Positions 44,516-57,315 are shown, counted from the first letter of the stretch. The stretch: DNA of 64,000 nucleotides from Craterostigma plantagineum (GCA_027422505.1 JAPQWV010000050.1:2790001-2854000); one strand, 5' to 3'. Numbers and translations are program-made. Notes: generated by a model not told the origin, from the sequence alone.

Positions 44516-45469
44516 ATCAAAATGAACCTTTCTCGGGTCTGGTTATTCAGGTGTAGTATCTCATCTGCCAGTTTTACATTCTGCTCAACAGGTATGCTGA
44601 GAGGCTTTGAACCTAGCATACCAGTTTCACCCAACAATTCTAGCACATACTTTCTTTGATTAAGGACAATTCCTTTCTCTGATCTAGCAACTTCTATTCC
44701 CAAAAAATATTTTAATTCACCTAGATCCTTCATATGAAATGTGCTATTCAAGTAACACTTAGTTTCATCCATCATGTGAACATTATTATCAGTAATCACA
44801 ATATCATCAACATAAACTAACAACAAGACCATGTCTCTCCCCCTGGTTTTAACAAACAAAGAGTAATCATTCTTTGATTGTTGAAAACCAAATCTGTTCT
44901 ATCATAGTAAATTTACTATTCCATTGCCGAGGGGATTGTTTCAAGCCATATAGTGGCTTTTCCAGTTTACAAACCTGAATACCATTACCTGAATTACCTG
45001 CCCGGAGACTTGGTGGCATGATCATATAAACTTCCTCAAGTAAGTCTCCCTGTAAAAATGCATTAGTAACATCCATTTGCCAAAGTGGCCAGTTATGGAT
45101 AGCAGCAAGTGTAATTATCAACCTAATTGTGACATGCTTAGCTACAGGTGCAAAAGTCTCACTATAGTCTACACACTCAACTTATCCTTTAGCAACTAAT
45201 CTAGCTTTGTACCTTTCACTGGATCCATCACCCTTGTATTTGACTGAGTAGACCCATCTACATCCTATAGGATTTTTACCTCTTGGCAAGTTTACTACCT
45301 TCCAAGTGTTGTTCAACTCTAAGGCTGAAATTTCTACCTCCATGGATTTTCTCCATTTCTCAGATTGTACAGCCTCTTGGAAATTCTTGGGAACTTCTTC
45401 ATTGGATAAGGCAGCCAGGAATGTGGCATACTTTGGGTCAATTCTGTCATAAGAGAGACACAAAGACAA
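44497..45469 (-). pseudogene. Copia D reverse transcriptase (three frames)
   Basis: Pieces 45469-45182 (NNTWKVVNLP, GCRWVYSVKYKGDG), 45121-44867 (MDVTNAFLQGDLLEEVYM, YGLKQSPRQW) and 44859-44497 (catalytic VYVDDIVIT, KYFLGIEVARSEKG). Short frame breaks near 45180-45120 and 44865 disrupt the domain. Confidence 0.9.
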
Positions 45470-45858
45470 GGGATATTTGCAGAAATTTGAATGGTTAGCA
45501 GTAGTAGAAAATGGAGATACACAATCTTTGAGCCAATTAGGAGGTCTGGTAGGTCTGCTAGTCCTTCTGATAGACTTAGCTCCTTACTGAGATGGATTTG
45601 GTTCTGTCTGATCCCTAGAAATCTCAGAATCTGTCTGATCTCCAGAGGTGTTATGTTCCACCTCATGACCTCTTAATTTACCTTCACCTGCATCACTCAG
45701 ATAGAAGTCATTAACAGAATTGCAATCCATATTTGTAATTCTATTGTTCTTGTAAGGTTCTTTAAACATAAGATCATTTGTATATTGCATTCCTGCAGGC
45801 TTATGGTTACCATCTCTGTCACTGTCCCGGGAAAAAGGAAACTCAGCCTCATAAAAGA

Positions 45859-46623
45859 TCACATCCCTGGAGGTGATGAAGTAGTCTGTTTTGAGATCAA
45901 GAGTCTGTATGCTTTCTGAGTGACAGCATATCCCATAAAGACACAAGGTCTTTTTTCTGTGAATTTATCATGATAAGGTAAAACCTTTGCAAAACACAAG
46001 CATCCAAATATTCTTAGATGAGAGAAGCTTGGTTCCCTCCCATATAACACATAAAAAGGAGTTTTCCCTTTAAGCAAGGGGGTAGGAGTCCTATTAATCA
46101 AATAGATGGCAGTTTGTATGCATTCTCCCCAATATTGTACTGGAACATGAGACTGAAATTTCAAGGCTCGGGCTACATCTAGAATATGCCTATGTTTCCT
46201 TTCAACCACACCATTTTGTTGTGGTCTGTAGGAGCATGAGCTTTGATGTATGATACCTAAAGATTCAAACAGTTTAGTGCATTCTATACTAAAGAATTCT
46301 AAAGCATTATCAGACCTAATGGTTCTGATCTTAGCTGAAAACTGATTTTGCACATAGGATATGAAGTTTGTAATCACACCAACTACTTCAGACTTACTAG
46401 TCATCAAAAAGGCCCAAGTAGCCCTTGAGTAATCATCAACTATAGTCAAAAAATACATTTCTCCTTTATATGTTGGTTCCCTATAAGGTCCCCAAACATC
46501 CATATGTAACAATTCCATTATAGAATTGGTCACATTTTTATTTACAGGAAACTTGTTCCTGCTGTGTTTTGCCAGTGGACATATATGACAATATTTATGT
46601 TTATCATGCACTTTAAAATTCAT
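45859..46623 (-). pseudogene. Copia D integrase core
   Basis: One open frame of 254 residues with zinc-binding remains (CHICPLAKHSRNKF), HMDVWGPY, TIRSDNALEF and QQNGVVERKHRH. The three acidic residues of the rve catalytic core are all in place. It continues into the FMGYAVTQKAYRLL chromo-like end. Confidence 0.9.
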
Positions 46624-46912
46624 ACCAGGTAAGAAGTTAAGCCTATTAAAAGAAATATGACCAAATCGGTTATGTCATAACAACACTTTATTACAGTGAG
46701 CATTATTAACAACAATAGATTGATCTAGCTCACTACAAGCATTCTTAACATTCCCAAGCCTACTACAGTCTTTGTAGGTAGTATAAACCATTCCAGTTCC
46801 TACCAATCCCCCTTATCATGCCAGTCCCAATTTCCTGAATTAGGCAAAACAAAGGATAAAAGGTGACATAGACATTAGCATCCTTAGATACCCGAGACAC
46901 AGACAACAGATT

Positions 46913-48250
46913 TTAAGTGAAATTAGGCACAAATAATACATCCATCAACTGTAAATTCTCAGTCAGGGTCACAGAACCAGAATTGGTAGCTAATACTAGG
47001 TTACCATTGGGTAGTTTAACAAAGGCATCAAATCTACAAGTCATTGACCCAGCATCAAACAGGCATTTATTGGAGATCATATGCTTATTAGCCCCCATGT
47101 CTATTATCCACCTTTGCAAGTGTAAAGTAACAGGGAATCCAATACCTGAGCTTTTACCTGCTTGGTTAGAGAGGGTATTCCCTGAGGCAGTCTGTTCTTG
47201 GTTGTGAGAGCCTCCAAGAATCTCAATTATCTCTTGATACTGCTGCTCATTTAGATGTGGTCGTATTGGATCTCCCCCTGTCATCATTCCAGCCGGTTGG
47301 TGATGATGCTGATTGTCTGATGGATTGGCCGAGACAGCAGAAACAGAATTCCCATCAGTTGAATTACCCTGCCATTGTCCTGAAGATCTGCCTTCTCCCT
47401 GATTACTGTACCTTCCTCCTCTTGATCAGCTCTACCTCTTTTATTGCCACCTCTATTCCAATTCTGTGGGTAACCATGAATTTTGAACAATTGTCCTTAG
47501 TATGCCCCCAATCTTGCAATGATCACACCCAATAGTGCTCTTATCACTTAGTAGGTGCCAAGATTTCAGTGGATAAGCTTTGCCTTGAAGAGCCATAGAT
47601 GCAGCCTCGGACCTAAGGCTAGGTGTAACTATCTTCCTCTGAGCCTCTTCATTACAGATCATAGAATATACTTGTCTGTGTGAGGGCAATGGCGACATCA
47701 TGAGAATTTGAGACCTCACATTATTATATCCTTCATTGAGTCCCATCAAGAACTGCATCATCTTGAGTTGATTCCCAAATTCCACGTATTCTTTAGATAT
47801 CTCATTGGCAGGAGAGGGGGATTAAGCTGTCATACTCGTCCCATAAATGCCTCAGCTTTGAATAGTACTCTGTAACTAAGGCTCCACCTTGATTAATTGT
47901 ATTGATCTCCCAGTATGGAGAGAACAACCTAGCTCCATTAACTTTATCAAATCTTTCCTTCAGATCTGCCCAAATTGATTGAGCCGATTCACAGTAGATA
48001 ACTCCTTGGATTAGTTCTCGCGACAATGACCGATGAATCCAAGACCATACTAGGGCATTGCATCTTTTCCACTGATGATTCAGTGTTGAATCCTTCTCAG
48101 GCCGCGCACATGAGCCATCAATAAAACCCTAGCTTGTTTTTTGCTTCGAGCGCAATAAGCATTTCTCGACTCCAGACCTTGTAGTTCTCTGCTCCTTTCA
48201 GAATTTCTGTCACCAAATCAAGGTTTGGAGTGTCTGACGGACAGACACTG
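46913..48250 (-). pseudogene. Copia D gag, zinc knuckle and protease
   Basis: Gag reads VTEILKGAENYKVWSREM near 48200, then SIWADLKERFDKVNGARL and LMGLNEGYNNVRSQILMM; it is split by stops and frame changes. The zinc knuckle near 47545-47500 is broken by a frameshift (CDHCK, then GHTKDNC in another frame). The protease motif reads WIIDMGANKHM where D-S/T-G is expected. Not functional. Confidence 0.85.
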
Positions 48251-48367
48251 AAGCCGTGTATATATAGGGTTACAGTTTACATCTTGGCCCCTGCTATTAT
48301 CTATTTTACATATCAGTCTAAGAATACTTTCTAGAATCACAGATTGATCCTAATACACTCTTTTACA
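48251..48367 (-). repeat. Copia D 5' LTR (element sense)
   Basis: About 117 bp; the possible full copy starts at TGA (48248). On its right the minus-strand VQ coding sequence GTGGTGCAAAT abuts TGTAAAAG exactly. Confidence 0.75.
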
Positions 48368-48530
48368 ATTTGCACCACCTCCTTGAACGACGTCGGGTCG
48401 GTGGTGACGTAGGTGGCCGGTACGGGTTATTGGGCTCGGACCTCGTCGGCATGTTGGAAATAGTGATGGTGCTTGAACTGTTTGAGCTGTGGCTCGGCGG
48501 CGATATTACGACTCTTGGTGAGCTCACCAT
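48368..48530 (-). pseudogene. VQ-motif gene, N-terminal part, cut within the VQ motif
   Basis: The minus strand starts ATG at 48530 with MVSSPRVVISPPSHSSNSSS and NMPTRSEPNNP. After a one-frame shift it reads ATYVTTDPTSFKEVVQI. The VQ core FxxxVQxxTG is cut after VVQI by the copia D LTR, and the TG residues are not present. About 100 residues between here and the C-terminal half at 35338-35555 are missing. The family binds WRKY transcription factors through this motif. The product cannot be made. Confidence 0.82.
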
Positions 48531-49920
48531 TGATGTCTTCTTCTTGAAGTTCCTTTTTATGACAGAAGTTGAAAATTAGAGCAAAAAGCAAAAGCTGACG
48601 GATGTGAGAAACAAATGGGATGGGTTTGGGAGAGCTTCATGCCGTGAAAGAAAGGTCAAGACTGTTCAACTTTCTTAATTGAAGAATTTGCTGTAAGACT
48701 GTTCAGTTGCCTATTAAATGACTTCAATGAATCTCATGAATACAACGTATATTTAATATTTTGGGTTCTAGCCGGCCAAAAAAACAATCAAAGCATTCCT
48801 AGAACGACATGTCAGCGAAATCCGATTCCTAACCGAAACCACCCAACATTGTTGTCGGAATTCCTTTCGCAATCTTATTGGATGGGGTGGGGGACTCCGT
48901 TGCTGACGTGGCATGCCCAGGAGAGTTACCATCTGACTTTTATATATATAGATAGATTATATCATTCTTCCCTTGCTAGTTGTATGCATATGCCATGTAT
49001 TGCGGCTGTCGTCATATATTATGTATTTTGGGGAAATTCCTTATTGATGCCATTCAAAGTTTAAACTAACTCTTAAATATCCCTCCTCATTACGCATCCG
49101 TGAAAAGTTTCCTCCTATTTAATACCACAAAGATTGAAAGGACGAAAATAACCATTCTTTACAGATTCAGAAAAGCAATTAGACCATCAGTCGCGAATAT
49201 TCTACCAACAATAAATGTTATTATACCAAGAAATAAATGCAAGTTTCTACTAAGAGCATCTCGATTAATAACATTTATACTAAAAGTTCTTCAACCGTAC
49301 ATCAGGCGCAAACTCAAAATGTGTTTTAATCTTTTCTCTCTTGTTTTAAACGCATATATGCATTTGGGAATAAAATATTCCAAAACTGATGTTTTAAAAA
49401 TTACGATATATACCATTCTATTATTTTAGTTATTAAAGCATCCACATAAAAAATAAAATAAATAAAAATATGTAAAAGGACGGATGTTATTAATAACTAT
49501 TTTCCAATTTAAAATGGTAGTGTGGTCTATTATGTAACGCTGTAATTTTATGGGTAATATTAAGAAATCGAGTAGAAGAAAATATTACAGTAAAGATCTT
49601 TTGAGTCTGAAAATTGATGTGTCGGTTTGAGAAGAATTATTGCATTTTGAGTTTGAGAATGAACTGAGTTTGAGAATGCATGTTTGGGTTGGTGATGGTC
49701 TAATAAACATCTATTCTATTAATAAAGGAGGGTGGCTAAAAAACTGTCAATTTAGTCTATCATTTTATTTACAATTTAATAATAATATATTAATTCTGTA
49801 ATTTATCATTTAACTTCTAAAGTTTTAGTTATTGTAATTATACCACTATACATTAGTTTTCATTTTACATATTTAAAAAACTATATTACATCTATTAAAT
49901 ATTCTACATATAAATATCAT
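48531..49920. other. VQ gene upstream region and AT-rich intergenic DNA
   Basis: Immediately upstream of the VQ start on the minus strand, so it probably holds its old promoter. No element ends, repeats or other genes recognised in the remaining AT-rich sequence. Confidence 0.4.
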
Positions 49921-49929
49921 TCAATTAAT

Positions 49930-52900
49930 GGGATTTTAGAGATAAATACCTAATCAAGTGTTGGAATTATGATTCAGACCCCTTGGATTTTATTTTACAA
50001 TGAAGTACCTAAAATTTAGTTTAAGCTCCCCAAACCATTATTTACTATAATATCCTTTTAAAATACATAATCCACCTATTGTAAAATCATCTTTACTTCA
50101 TTTAATATATATGATATAAACAAATAAATATGTTCATATTATCCTTTGTTTCATACCGATTAAAATGATATCCATATCTAATACTTTTCGATGTTCATAG
50201 GAATTATTATTCTTATTTCAAAATTCTGTAACATGGGACAAAGAATACTTGAATTGGCGATTAAATACTTAAAATCGAGACAAGAGTACTTAAATTGAAA
50301 TAGATAATACCGATATTTACACAAAAAGTACACGCTAATTGGAGCAAAAGACAAAAAATCGGCTATTAAATCTCAATCAAATCCTTGAATTATATGTTAA
50401 ACTACCTTAATTGATAATGAAATACCTAGGTTCAAATGGGGTTTTTAATTAAATAATAATAAAAAAACATTCATTAACAAAATAAACATCAAATGAAAAC
50501 TATTGATAAAACAGCAATTTTCGTACTCTGGGAGTACGAGTTACTAACTCGTATTCCAGGATTACGAGTTACTACTCCACGCTGGCTTGCTGACCATGAC
50601 ATGGCTTTTCAAGTAACTCGTATTCCTGGAAAGAGTAACTCGTATTCTAGGAATACGAGTTACTTGAAAAGCCATGTCATGGTCAGCAGGTCAGCGTGGA
50701 GTAGTAACTCGTAATCCTGGAATACGAGTTAGTAACTCGTACTCCAGAGTACGAAAATTGCTGTTTTATCAATAGTTTTCATTTGATGTTTATTTTGTTA
50801 ATGATTGTTTTTTTTATTATTTAATTAAAAACCCCGGTTCAAATACTAATATTTATGCAGAAAATATATTTGAATTGCACCGAGCCATCAACGACTAATA
50901 TGTAGGTTTCCACAATTATCTTTAATGATGTTTATCATCACAAACACTAAAAGTAGTTTGTTCACTAACTCTATCTTAAACTAACTCAAGTACTTGAAAT
51001 TAGATTTTAAAATACCTTAACTGAGATTAAAGCGCCAAATTTTAGGTCAAAACTACTGATATTTATGCAAGAAATACATCTGAATTTGATCGAGTCATTA
51101 AACGATTAAAATGGTTGTTTTCATAAGATATATGACATTATAAAGACATTTATCATCACAAACATTAGAAAGAAGTTTGTTCGCAAACTTAACCTTGAAC
51201 TAACTCAGTTACTTGAATTCGATGTTAGAATATCTTAATCGAGATCAAAGTACCTAATTTTAGGTCACAAATACTTATATTATTGTAGAAAATACATTAG
51301 AATAGACAGGATTACCAAATATTAAATTGGTAGCATTTCATAAGATATATTACATTTAGGTGACATTTCTTTTAGTGTTGTGATGATAAATGTCATTACG
51401 AACTATCTTATGGAAAACAACTCACATAATAATGAAATTATCATCACAACACAAACAAATGAATTTGATTCCAACTTACCTTTCAAATTCTCTCAGGTAC
51501 ATGAATTCATGGGCTAAATACCTAAATTGGGATGAAAATACTTAAGTTAGGTAAATAATACAGTTATTCGCAAGGAAAATACATCCAAAATAAAACGAGT
51601 TATTTAAGAGTAAAGTTGTTGCTTTTCACCATACATCACACAATCACCAACATAAATAAAAGAGCTTGTTCCAAACTTCACTTTCAAACTCTCTTAAGTA
51701 AGATGTTGATGAAGAGCTTGTTCCAAACTTCACTTTCATCACCACACATATATTTTGAGTCCTTATTATGTAAGATGTTGATTAAAAACCCATCATTATA
51801 GACTTAGACGACTCGATCCAATTCGCAAGTATTTTATGCATAAATAGTATTTGTGGCCTTAAATTAGGTATTTTACTCTCGATTTAGGTATTCTTGCTGA
51901 ATTCACGTATTTGGCCTTGTATGAACGTGAAGTTGCTAACCTATTTTGTCATTTTATTTTCTGGTGTTCTAAGTTTCGTTCTAATTGATCTACTGTTCTC
52001 ATAGAGTGATCATAGACCAAATTAGGTACTTTTGACTTGATATAGGTATCTTTTAGTTGAGATCAAGTATCTGACTTAATTGAAGGTGAAGTTGTAAGCA
52101 AACTTATTAAATTGTGTTGTTGATGATAAACGTTCTTACCATTTAAGATCCTTGATGAAATGGTGTCATTTTAGACTTGCATGAATTAAATCGAGTCATG
52201 TAAGAGTAAATGGTTGCTTTTAATCATACATAATCCATAGAAATGAAATTGATCATCACAGCATGAACATATAGCTTTATCCCAACTTCACTTTCAGACA
52301 CTCTCAAGTACTTGAATTCTTGGGATAAATACTTAAACTGAGACGAAAATACTTATTTTCCCGGAAATAATACATATATATGAGGAAAATACATCCAAAA
52401 TGCAGCGAGTTATCTAAGACTAAAATGGTTGCTTTTAATCATACACCGTACACTTGAATTTGGTGATTAAATACTTGTTTTTGATTATAAATGTCGTTAC
52501 GATGTAGGATATCTTACGAAAAACGACCATTTTAATCGTTAGTCAGTCTTTCCAATTCGGATGTATCTTTTTCATAAATCTAAGTAGTTTTTTTTTTTAC
52601 CAAAATTAGGTACTTTAATCTCAATTAAAGTATTTTAAAATCGGGTTCAAGTAATTGAGTTTGTTTAAGATCAAGCTTGCGAACAAACTTCTTTTCTAGT
52701 CTTTGATGACTCGGTGCAAGTGCAAATTATTTCTGCATAAATATCAGTATTTTAAACCTAAATTTAGGTACTTTGGTCTCAATTAAGGCATTTTTAACAT
52801 AGAATTCAAGTTTTTTTGATTCAATTTTAATCACCCATTGTTTATCTAGCTTAAGTAGTTTGTACTGTTTGTGTAAATATCGGTATTACTTGCTTAAATT

Positions 52901-53230
52901 AGGTACTTTTGTCACGATTTTAAGTATTTAATCTCCAAATTTAAGTACTATTTGTCCCATGTTGCAGATTTTTGGAAAAAAAATAATACATAATGAAGTC
53001 AAAAAATATAAGATATGGATGTCACATTGATCGGCATGAAACAAAGAATAATATAGATATTTCTATTCTATAAATCACATGAAATAAAATTGATTTTGTC
53101 ATTTGGTAGATTATGTAAAAGGGTATTATAGTAACTAAACACTGGGAGCTAAAACTAATTTTTAGGTAGTGCGTAAAGGGTTTGAATCATAATACTAAAC
53201 TTTGATCGGGTATCTAACTCTAAATTCGCC
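49930..53230. mobile_element. Long-TIR, non-coding Mutator-like element (3.3 kb)
   Basis: The first about 400 bases are an imperfect inverted copy of the last about 350 bases (outer ends GGGATTTTAGAG and GGCGAATTTAGAG; both arms share ATTATGATTCA and ATATCGGTATT-like landmarks). Flanks TCAATTAAT (49921-49929) and GCAATTAAC (53231-53239) match at 7 of 9, fitting an old 9-bp duplication. The interior consists of degenerate subrepeats of about 200 bases around AAAGTACCTAA and ATGACATT...ATCATCACAA words, in both orientations. No protein. Confidence 0.75.
50438..50835. mobile_element. Hairpin MITE, Mutator-type, 398 bp
   Basis: Flanked by a perfect 9-bp duplication GGTTCAAAT (50429-50437 and 50836-50844). 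Ends GGGGTTTTTAATTAAAT and its complement. The whole element is a near-perfect palindrome centred near 50636, with repeated TAACTCGTATTCC words in the arms. It sits inside the long-TIR element and is clearly younger than it. Non-coding. Confidence 0.9.
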
Positions 53231-53485
53231 GCAATTAACATAAACATAATTATATTTCTTAAGCAAATACGCGAAAAATATTAGTTATTATTATACGCCG
53301 GTTCAAATTATTATACCAAGCCAAGTCTTATATTCTACGAATCCAATTATTACGCGCCAGCTACGTACAGGTAAAATATTATTATTATATATATACACAC
53401 ACTATATTTATACACATTTTAAGAGCATATTCTGAAATCGCTTGGGCTTGGATAAGTAGGAATCATCAATCAAAGGACATAAAAT

Positions 53486-54318
53486 TAGGTGTGAGGAAAT
53501 ATACCGAAATACCGATATACCGTCCTTATCGTATCGTAACGTACCGAAAATATCGAAAATTTTGGTATACCGAAGTTTTTGGTAAGGTATGATACCGTAC
53601 TGAAAATTTTCGGTACGATAATAGTATGAAAATTTTGAAACTTAGGTATACCGATTATACCGAAATACCGAAATACTGAAATTTTTAATATTATATATAG
53701 ACACACACTTACATATACTATATTATTTCAAAAAAATATAAAATGGATAAAAATATTATAAGGATCTTCATTAATTTATTTAGCCCATAAATTATTAACT
53801 ATACCATTGACTCCCACCATATTTTGTTAATCTTCAATTTTTGTTAATCATGATGCAACTACTTTTATTTAATCTTCACTAATTAATAACCGTTTCGTTT
53901 AATTAATCTGTATATAAAGTTGTATTTTATGGTTATGTAAAGTTATTTGTATTACTTAGGAGACTGACTAAAATATGTAAATTATTTAAGGTTATTTTAT
54001 GAATTAAAGATCTTTTTATTTTGGAAAATTTGTTATTACCAATCCATCGTATTGGGGCCTAAGGACTTTAAATTTACTAAAAATTCGAAAACAACGAATT
54101 AACGAGTTACGAGACAGGCATGGTAAAAAACCCTCCGAGTGAATGGTATAAAAGGTATGATACCGATACCATACCGAAATTCGGTATGATACCTTATCGA
54201 AATTTAAGGTATACCGAAATTTTGGTATGGTATTGATATGTTTTTTTCAATATCGAAATTTTGATACGGTATACAGTATGACAGTTTTGATACGATATAC
54301 CGTACCGAACCACCCCTA
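53486..54318. mobile_element. Non-autonomous hAT-type element with TACCGAAAT repeats
   Basis: Ends TAGGTGTGAGG and TAGGGGTGGTTCGG (inverted). Flanks CATAAAAT and GATAACAT match at 6 of 8, fitting an old 8-bp duplication. Both subterminal parts are dense in ATACCGAAA/TTTCGGTAT words. Non-coding. Similar in plan to the element at 14617-15280 but with a different word. Confidence 0.65.
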
Positions 54319-54691
54319 GATAACATACAATATTATTCTTTCCCAAGTGGGGCGGTTGTTACGTATGGTATTGTATCGTTTTCCTAACTACTTTCGAATA
54401 TATTGACCAAGTCTTCTTACATTTAAATATTTTGGTGAGATGCGTCATTCCTACCAATCCTCGCTCGACGATCCTCGTGATAATGCAAGATTTAATTAAA
54501 TAAAGCGAACTCAGACAAATCTTCCTGTGGGCGGGACCTCTTGTCTGTGCGTAGTAGTTGAGTAGTCAGTATATTACTGAGTTAAGTCCGCTACTAGTGT
54601 GTTCTCCCATTCACTTTCATACACTATAATTCCTGCACTCATTTCTCCAAATCGAAAAAGAGATCTGCTTCAGTAATATATCCAAATAGTT

Positions 54692-57315
54692 ATGGCAGTA
54701 GAAGCTTATGCGTCTATGCTCTCTCTTTTGACTTCTTTGGACAACGTTCTTCTGCCTTCTCGTCGCTGGATGATCCCAGACACGTCCCAGATCGAAGCGC
54801 TACAGCAGAAGCTCACTTTCTTGCAAGAATTTATCGAAATTCACTCGAAAACATCAACTACCAACGAACTACTCCACGAGCTGGCGCTTAAACTGCAGAT
54901 CAGTGAAGCCGTTCACGATTTAGAAGATCTATTCGACAAGTATGTCGTAGATCGGCTGCGCACCAAAGGACTCCACGACGATCAGATCGGTGAGAAGATG
55001 AGCTCGTCGTTCTATCAAGATCTGCAACTATTGATTGGGAAGATCGAGTTCATAAGAGCTGACGAAATTTGGCGAGGAAAACCGTGGAATAATTACGGCA
55101 GATCACCGGCGACTGCGTACTCTTAGCAAGTCTCTAGCAACCTCTGAATCGAGCTGTGAGAAGGCAGTGGGGCTCGAAGATCGTGTGTTCACTATAATGG
55201 ATCGACTCACTGGGAACGAGCGTAGCCTACAAATCATCCCAATCGTAGGAATGGGAGGTATAGGCAAGACGACCCTCGCTCGCAATGCCTTCGATAATAA
55301 ACTCATCGTTGAGCACTTCAGCGTTCGTATTTGGATCACACTATCGCACGAATACGACGTGCGGAATATTCTTTTGGGTCTCAAAAAAGATGGAGTTATT
55401 CATGGTGATGATGATGATTTAGGAACTCGTCTGTACCAAAAGTTGTTGGGTCAAAGGTATCTGATTGTTATGGACGATGTCTGGGGTATTGATGCTTGGG
55501 ACGAGTTTAAGCGGTACTTTCCAAACAAAGAGAATAGGAGTCGAATTATTGTGACGACGAGGCTATCGAACGTAGCCGACAAGATAAGCGCTCGTAATAA
55601 CAGTTATCCGATGGGTTTACTAGACGATGAAAACAGTTGGAAACTGTTGAGCGAAAAAGCCTTCCGCAACAGCGGCGGAAGGTCGACTAGCGAATTAGAG
55701 GAGATTGGATGGGAGATCGCAAAAAACTGCAAAGGGCTTCCCCTCACGCTCGTCGTGGTCGGCGCGCTCCTTTCAAACCCTGATAATATGACCCGCGAAT
55801 ACTGGGGATCCGTTGCACATGATGTGAACTCATTTTACCATTTGGAGATTGAGGAAAGCTGCTTGGAGATATTGTACCTCAGCTACAATCACCTGCCCAT
55901 TCATCTCAAGGCATGCTTCCTCTGGTTCAAGGAAGTTCCCGAAGACTATGATATCAGTGCGTCTGAGCTTGTCGAGTATTGGATTGCCAAGGGAATTGTG
56001 CGTTCGTCGGACACAAACCACATTAAGACATTGGAAGAAGTTGCCATGGAATACTTGGAAGATCTAATAGGCAGAAATATGGTCTTTGTTCGAAAGCTGG
56101 GGGAGATGCGGGACATCAAAACTTGCGGCATTCACGATATCTTGAGACAACTGTGCATCAAGGAATCTCGTAAAGAGGACATTTTCAGCATTTGGAATAT
56201 GGATCAGTTAACAATTGGCCGGTGGTTACTCAAGGGTTCATGCTTCGTATGCCGTTATGGAACGAGGACGGAGACGATGAAGAGGATTGGTGTCTGCGAG
56301 GTCAATTGCTCGACATCATCAACGGCTGTAATGAATCCCATGGTGTGCGATGATTGCAGCACAAAGTATCCACGGCTTATCAAATCAAGATACATTAGGT
56401 TTATAAAAAGTGGGTCCAGCCCTCTCGTAGTCGCGCACACGACGAAGCTGACGAGGCTTTTAATCAGAATTGAAAATTATAGGTCGGAGTGGCGGTTATT
56501 TGAGTACGTATCTCCACCCCCCATCTCTCTACTTTGGAATCTAATGTTCCTGCTCGGAGATAATGGGCCAGTGCTATTATCGAGAATATGGGAGATGCCA
56601 CAACTAAGGTTAGTGCGTGTAAGATTTGTGGTGTTGCCCTATCCAACAGACAAAGAGTTGATCGCATTGGACCGTCTGCAAACACTTCATGGGATTGTCA
56701 AACTTGAAGTGGACGGAGGAAGTCGTAACAAGGATCCCAAATCTAGTGAAGTTGATGGCTCACTACAAAAAAGGTGACGAAGAACTAAGCAGTGACTACT
56801 GCCTCAACAACCTTGCACTTCTGCATAAGCTTCGGTCCTTGAAACTAGATTTTCATCGCGAATTGTTGCGTATGGAAAACATTGCCTTCCCAAACTCGCT
56901 GACGAAATTGGCTTTGTCCGGTTGTAGACTTGGCTGGGAAGACATGACGGTGGTCGGTTCGCTGCCGAACCTCCAAGTGCTTAAGCTATACAACGATGCC
57001 TTTGTCGGGGAAGAGTGGCGCATGAATGAAGGGCAATTTCCGCAATTGAAGTACCTGAAACTTTATGATTTAGACGTTGAGGGTTGGATTGCGGATGATA
57101 GTAACCTTCCCGCTCTTGAGATTCTTTGCCTTGAGAAACTGAAGCAGCTGAAGGAGTTTCCATCAGGCATCGGAGATATAGATACCCTTCGTACGATACG
57201 CGTACGATACTCAAATGAATCCGTAATCGACTCAGTGATGCAGATAAAGAAGGAGCAAGATGGCCTTGGGAATGAGATTCTTGTTGAGCTACCAGAAAAG
57301 GCAAGTAATAGTTAG
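54692..57315 (+). pseudogene. CC-NB-LRR (NLR) resistance gene 2, R1/RPP13-like, two frameshifts
   Basis: Close paralogue of NLR1. The coiled coil (MAVEAYASML start) ends in a frame break near 55055, where 5 bases found in NLR1 (ATCGA within the ATAAATCGAGAG stretch) are missing. The NB-ARC domain at 55167-56150 is complete: P-loop GMGGIGKTT, YLIVMDDVWG, SRIIVTTR, GLPLTLVV, CFLWFKEVPEDY, and CGIHDILRQLC as the MHD position (IHD). A +1 break near 56690-56700 passes to a second frame with the remaining LRR (GLSNLKWTEEVV to LGNEILVELPEKA). The stop at 57315 matches NLR1's end by alignment. With an intact ATP-binding site it is the better preserved copy; two single-event fixes would restore the family layout, so assembly error is worth excluding. 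Confidence 0.88.

Larger units (their letters stand above)
43831..48367 (-). mobile_element. Copia element D, degraded, inserted in the VQ gene
   Basis: Direct terminal repeats of about 118 bp (43831-43948 and 48251-48367), starting TGTAAAAGAG on the minus strand with a purine tract (TTTGAGGGGAG) before the left copy. Order gag, zinc knuckle, protease, integrase, reverse transcriptase, RNase H is complete but carries several frameshifts. There is no primer-binding site: gag begins almost directly after the right repeat. The right end abuts VQ codons. No matching target duplication is found at the left, where the MULE lies. Confidence 0.85.
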
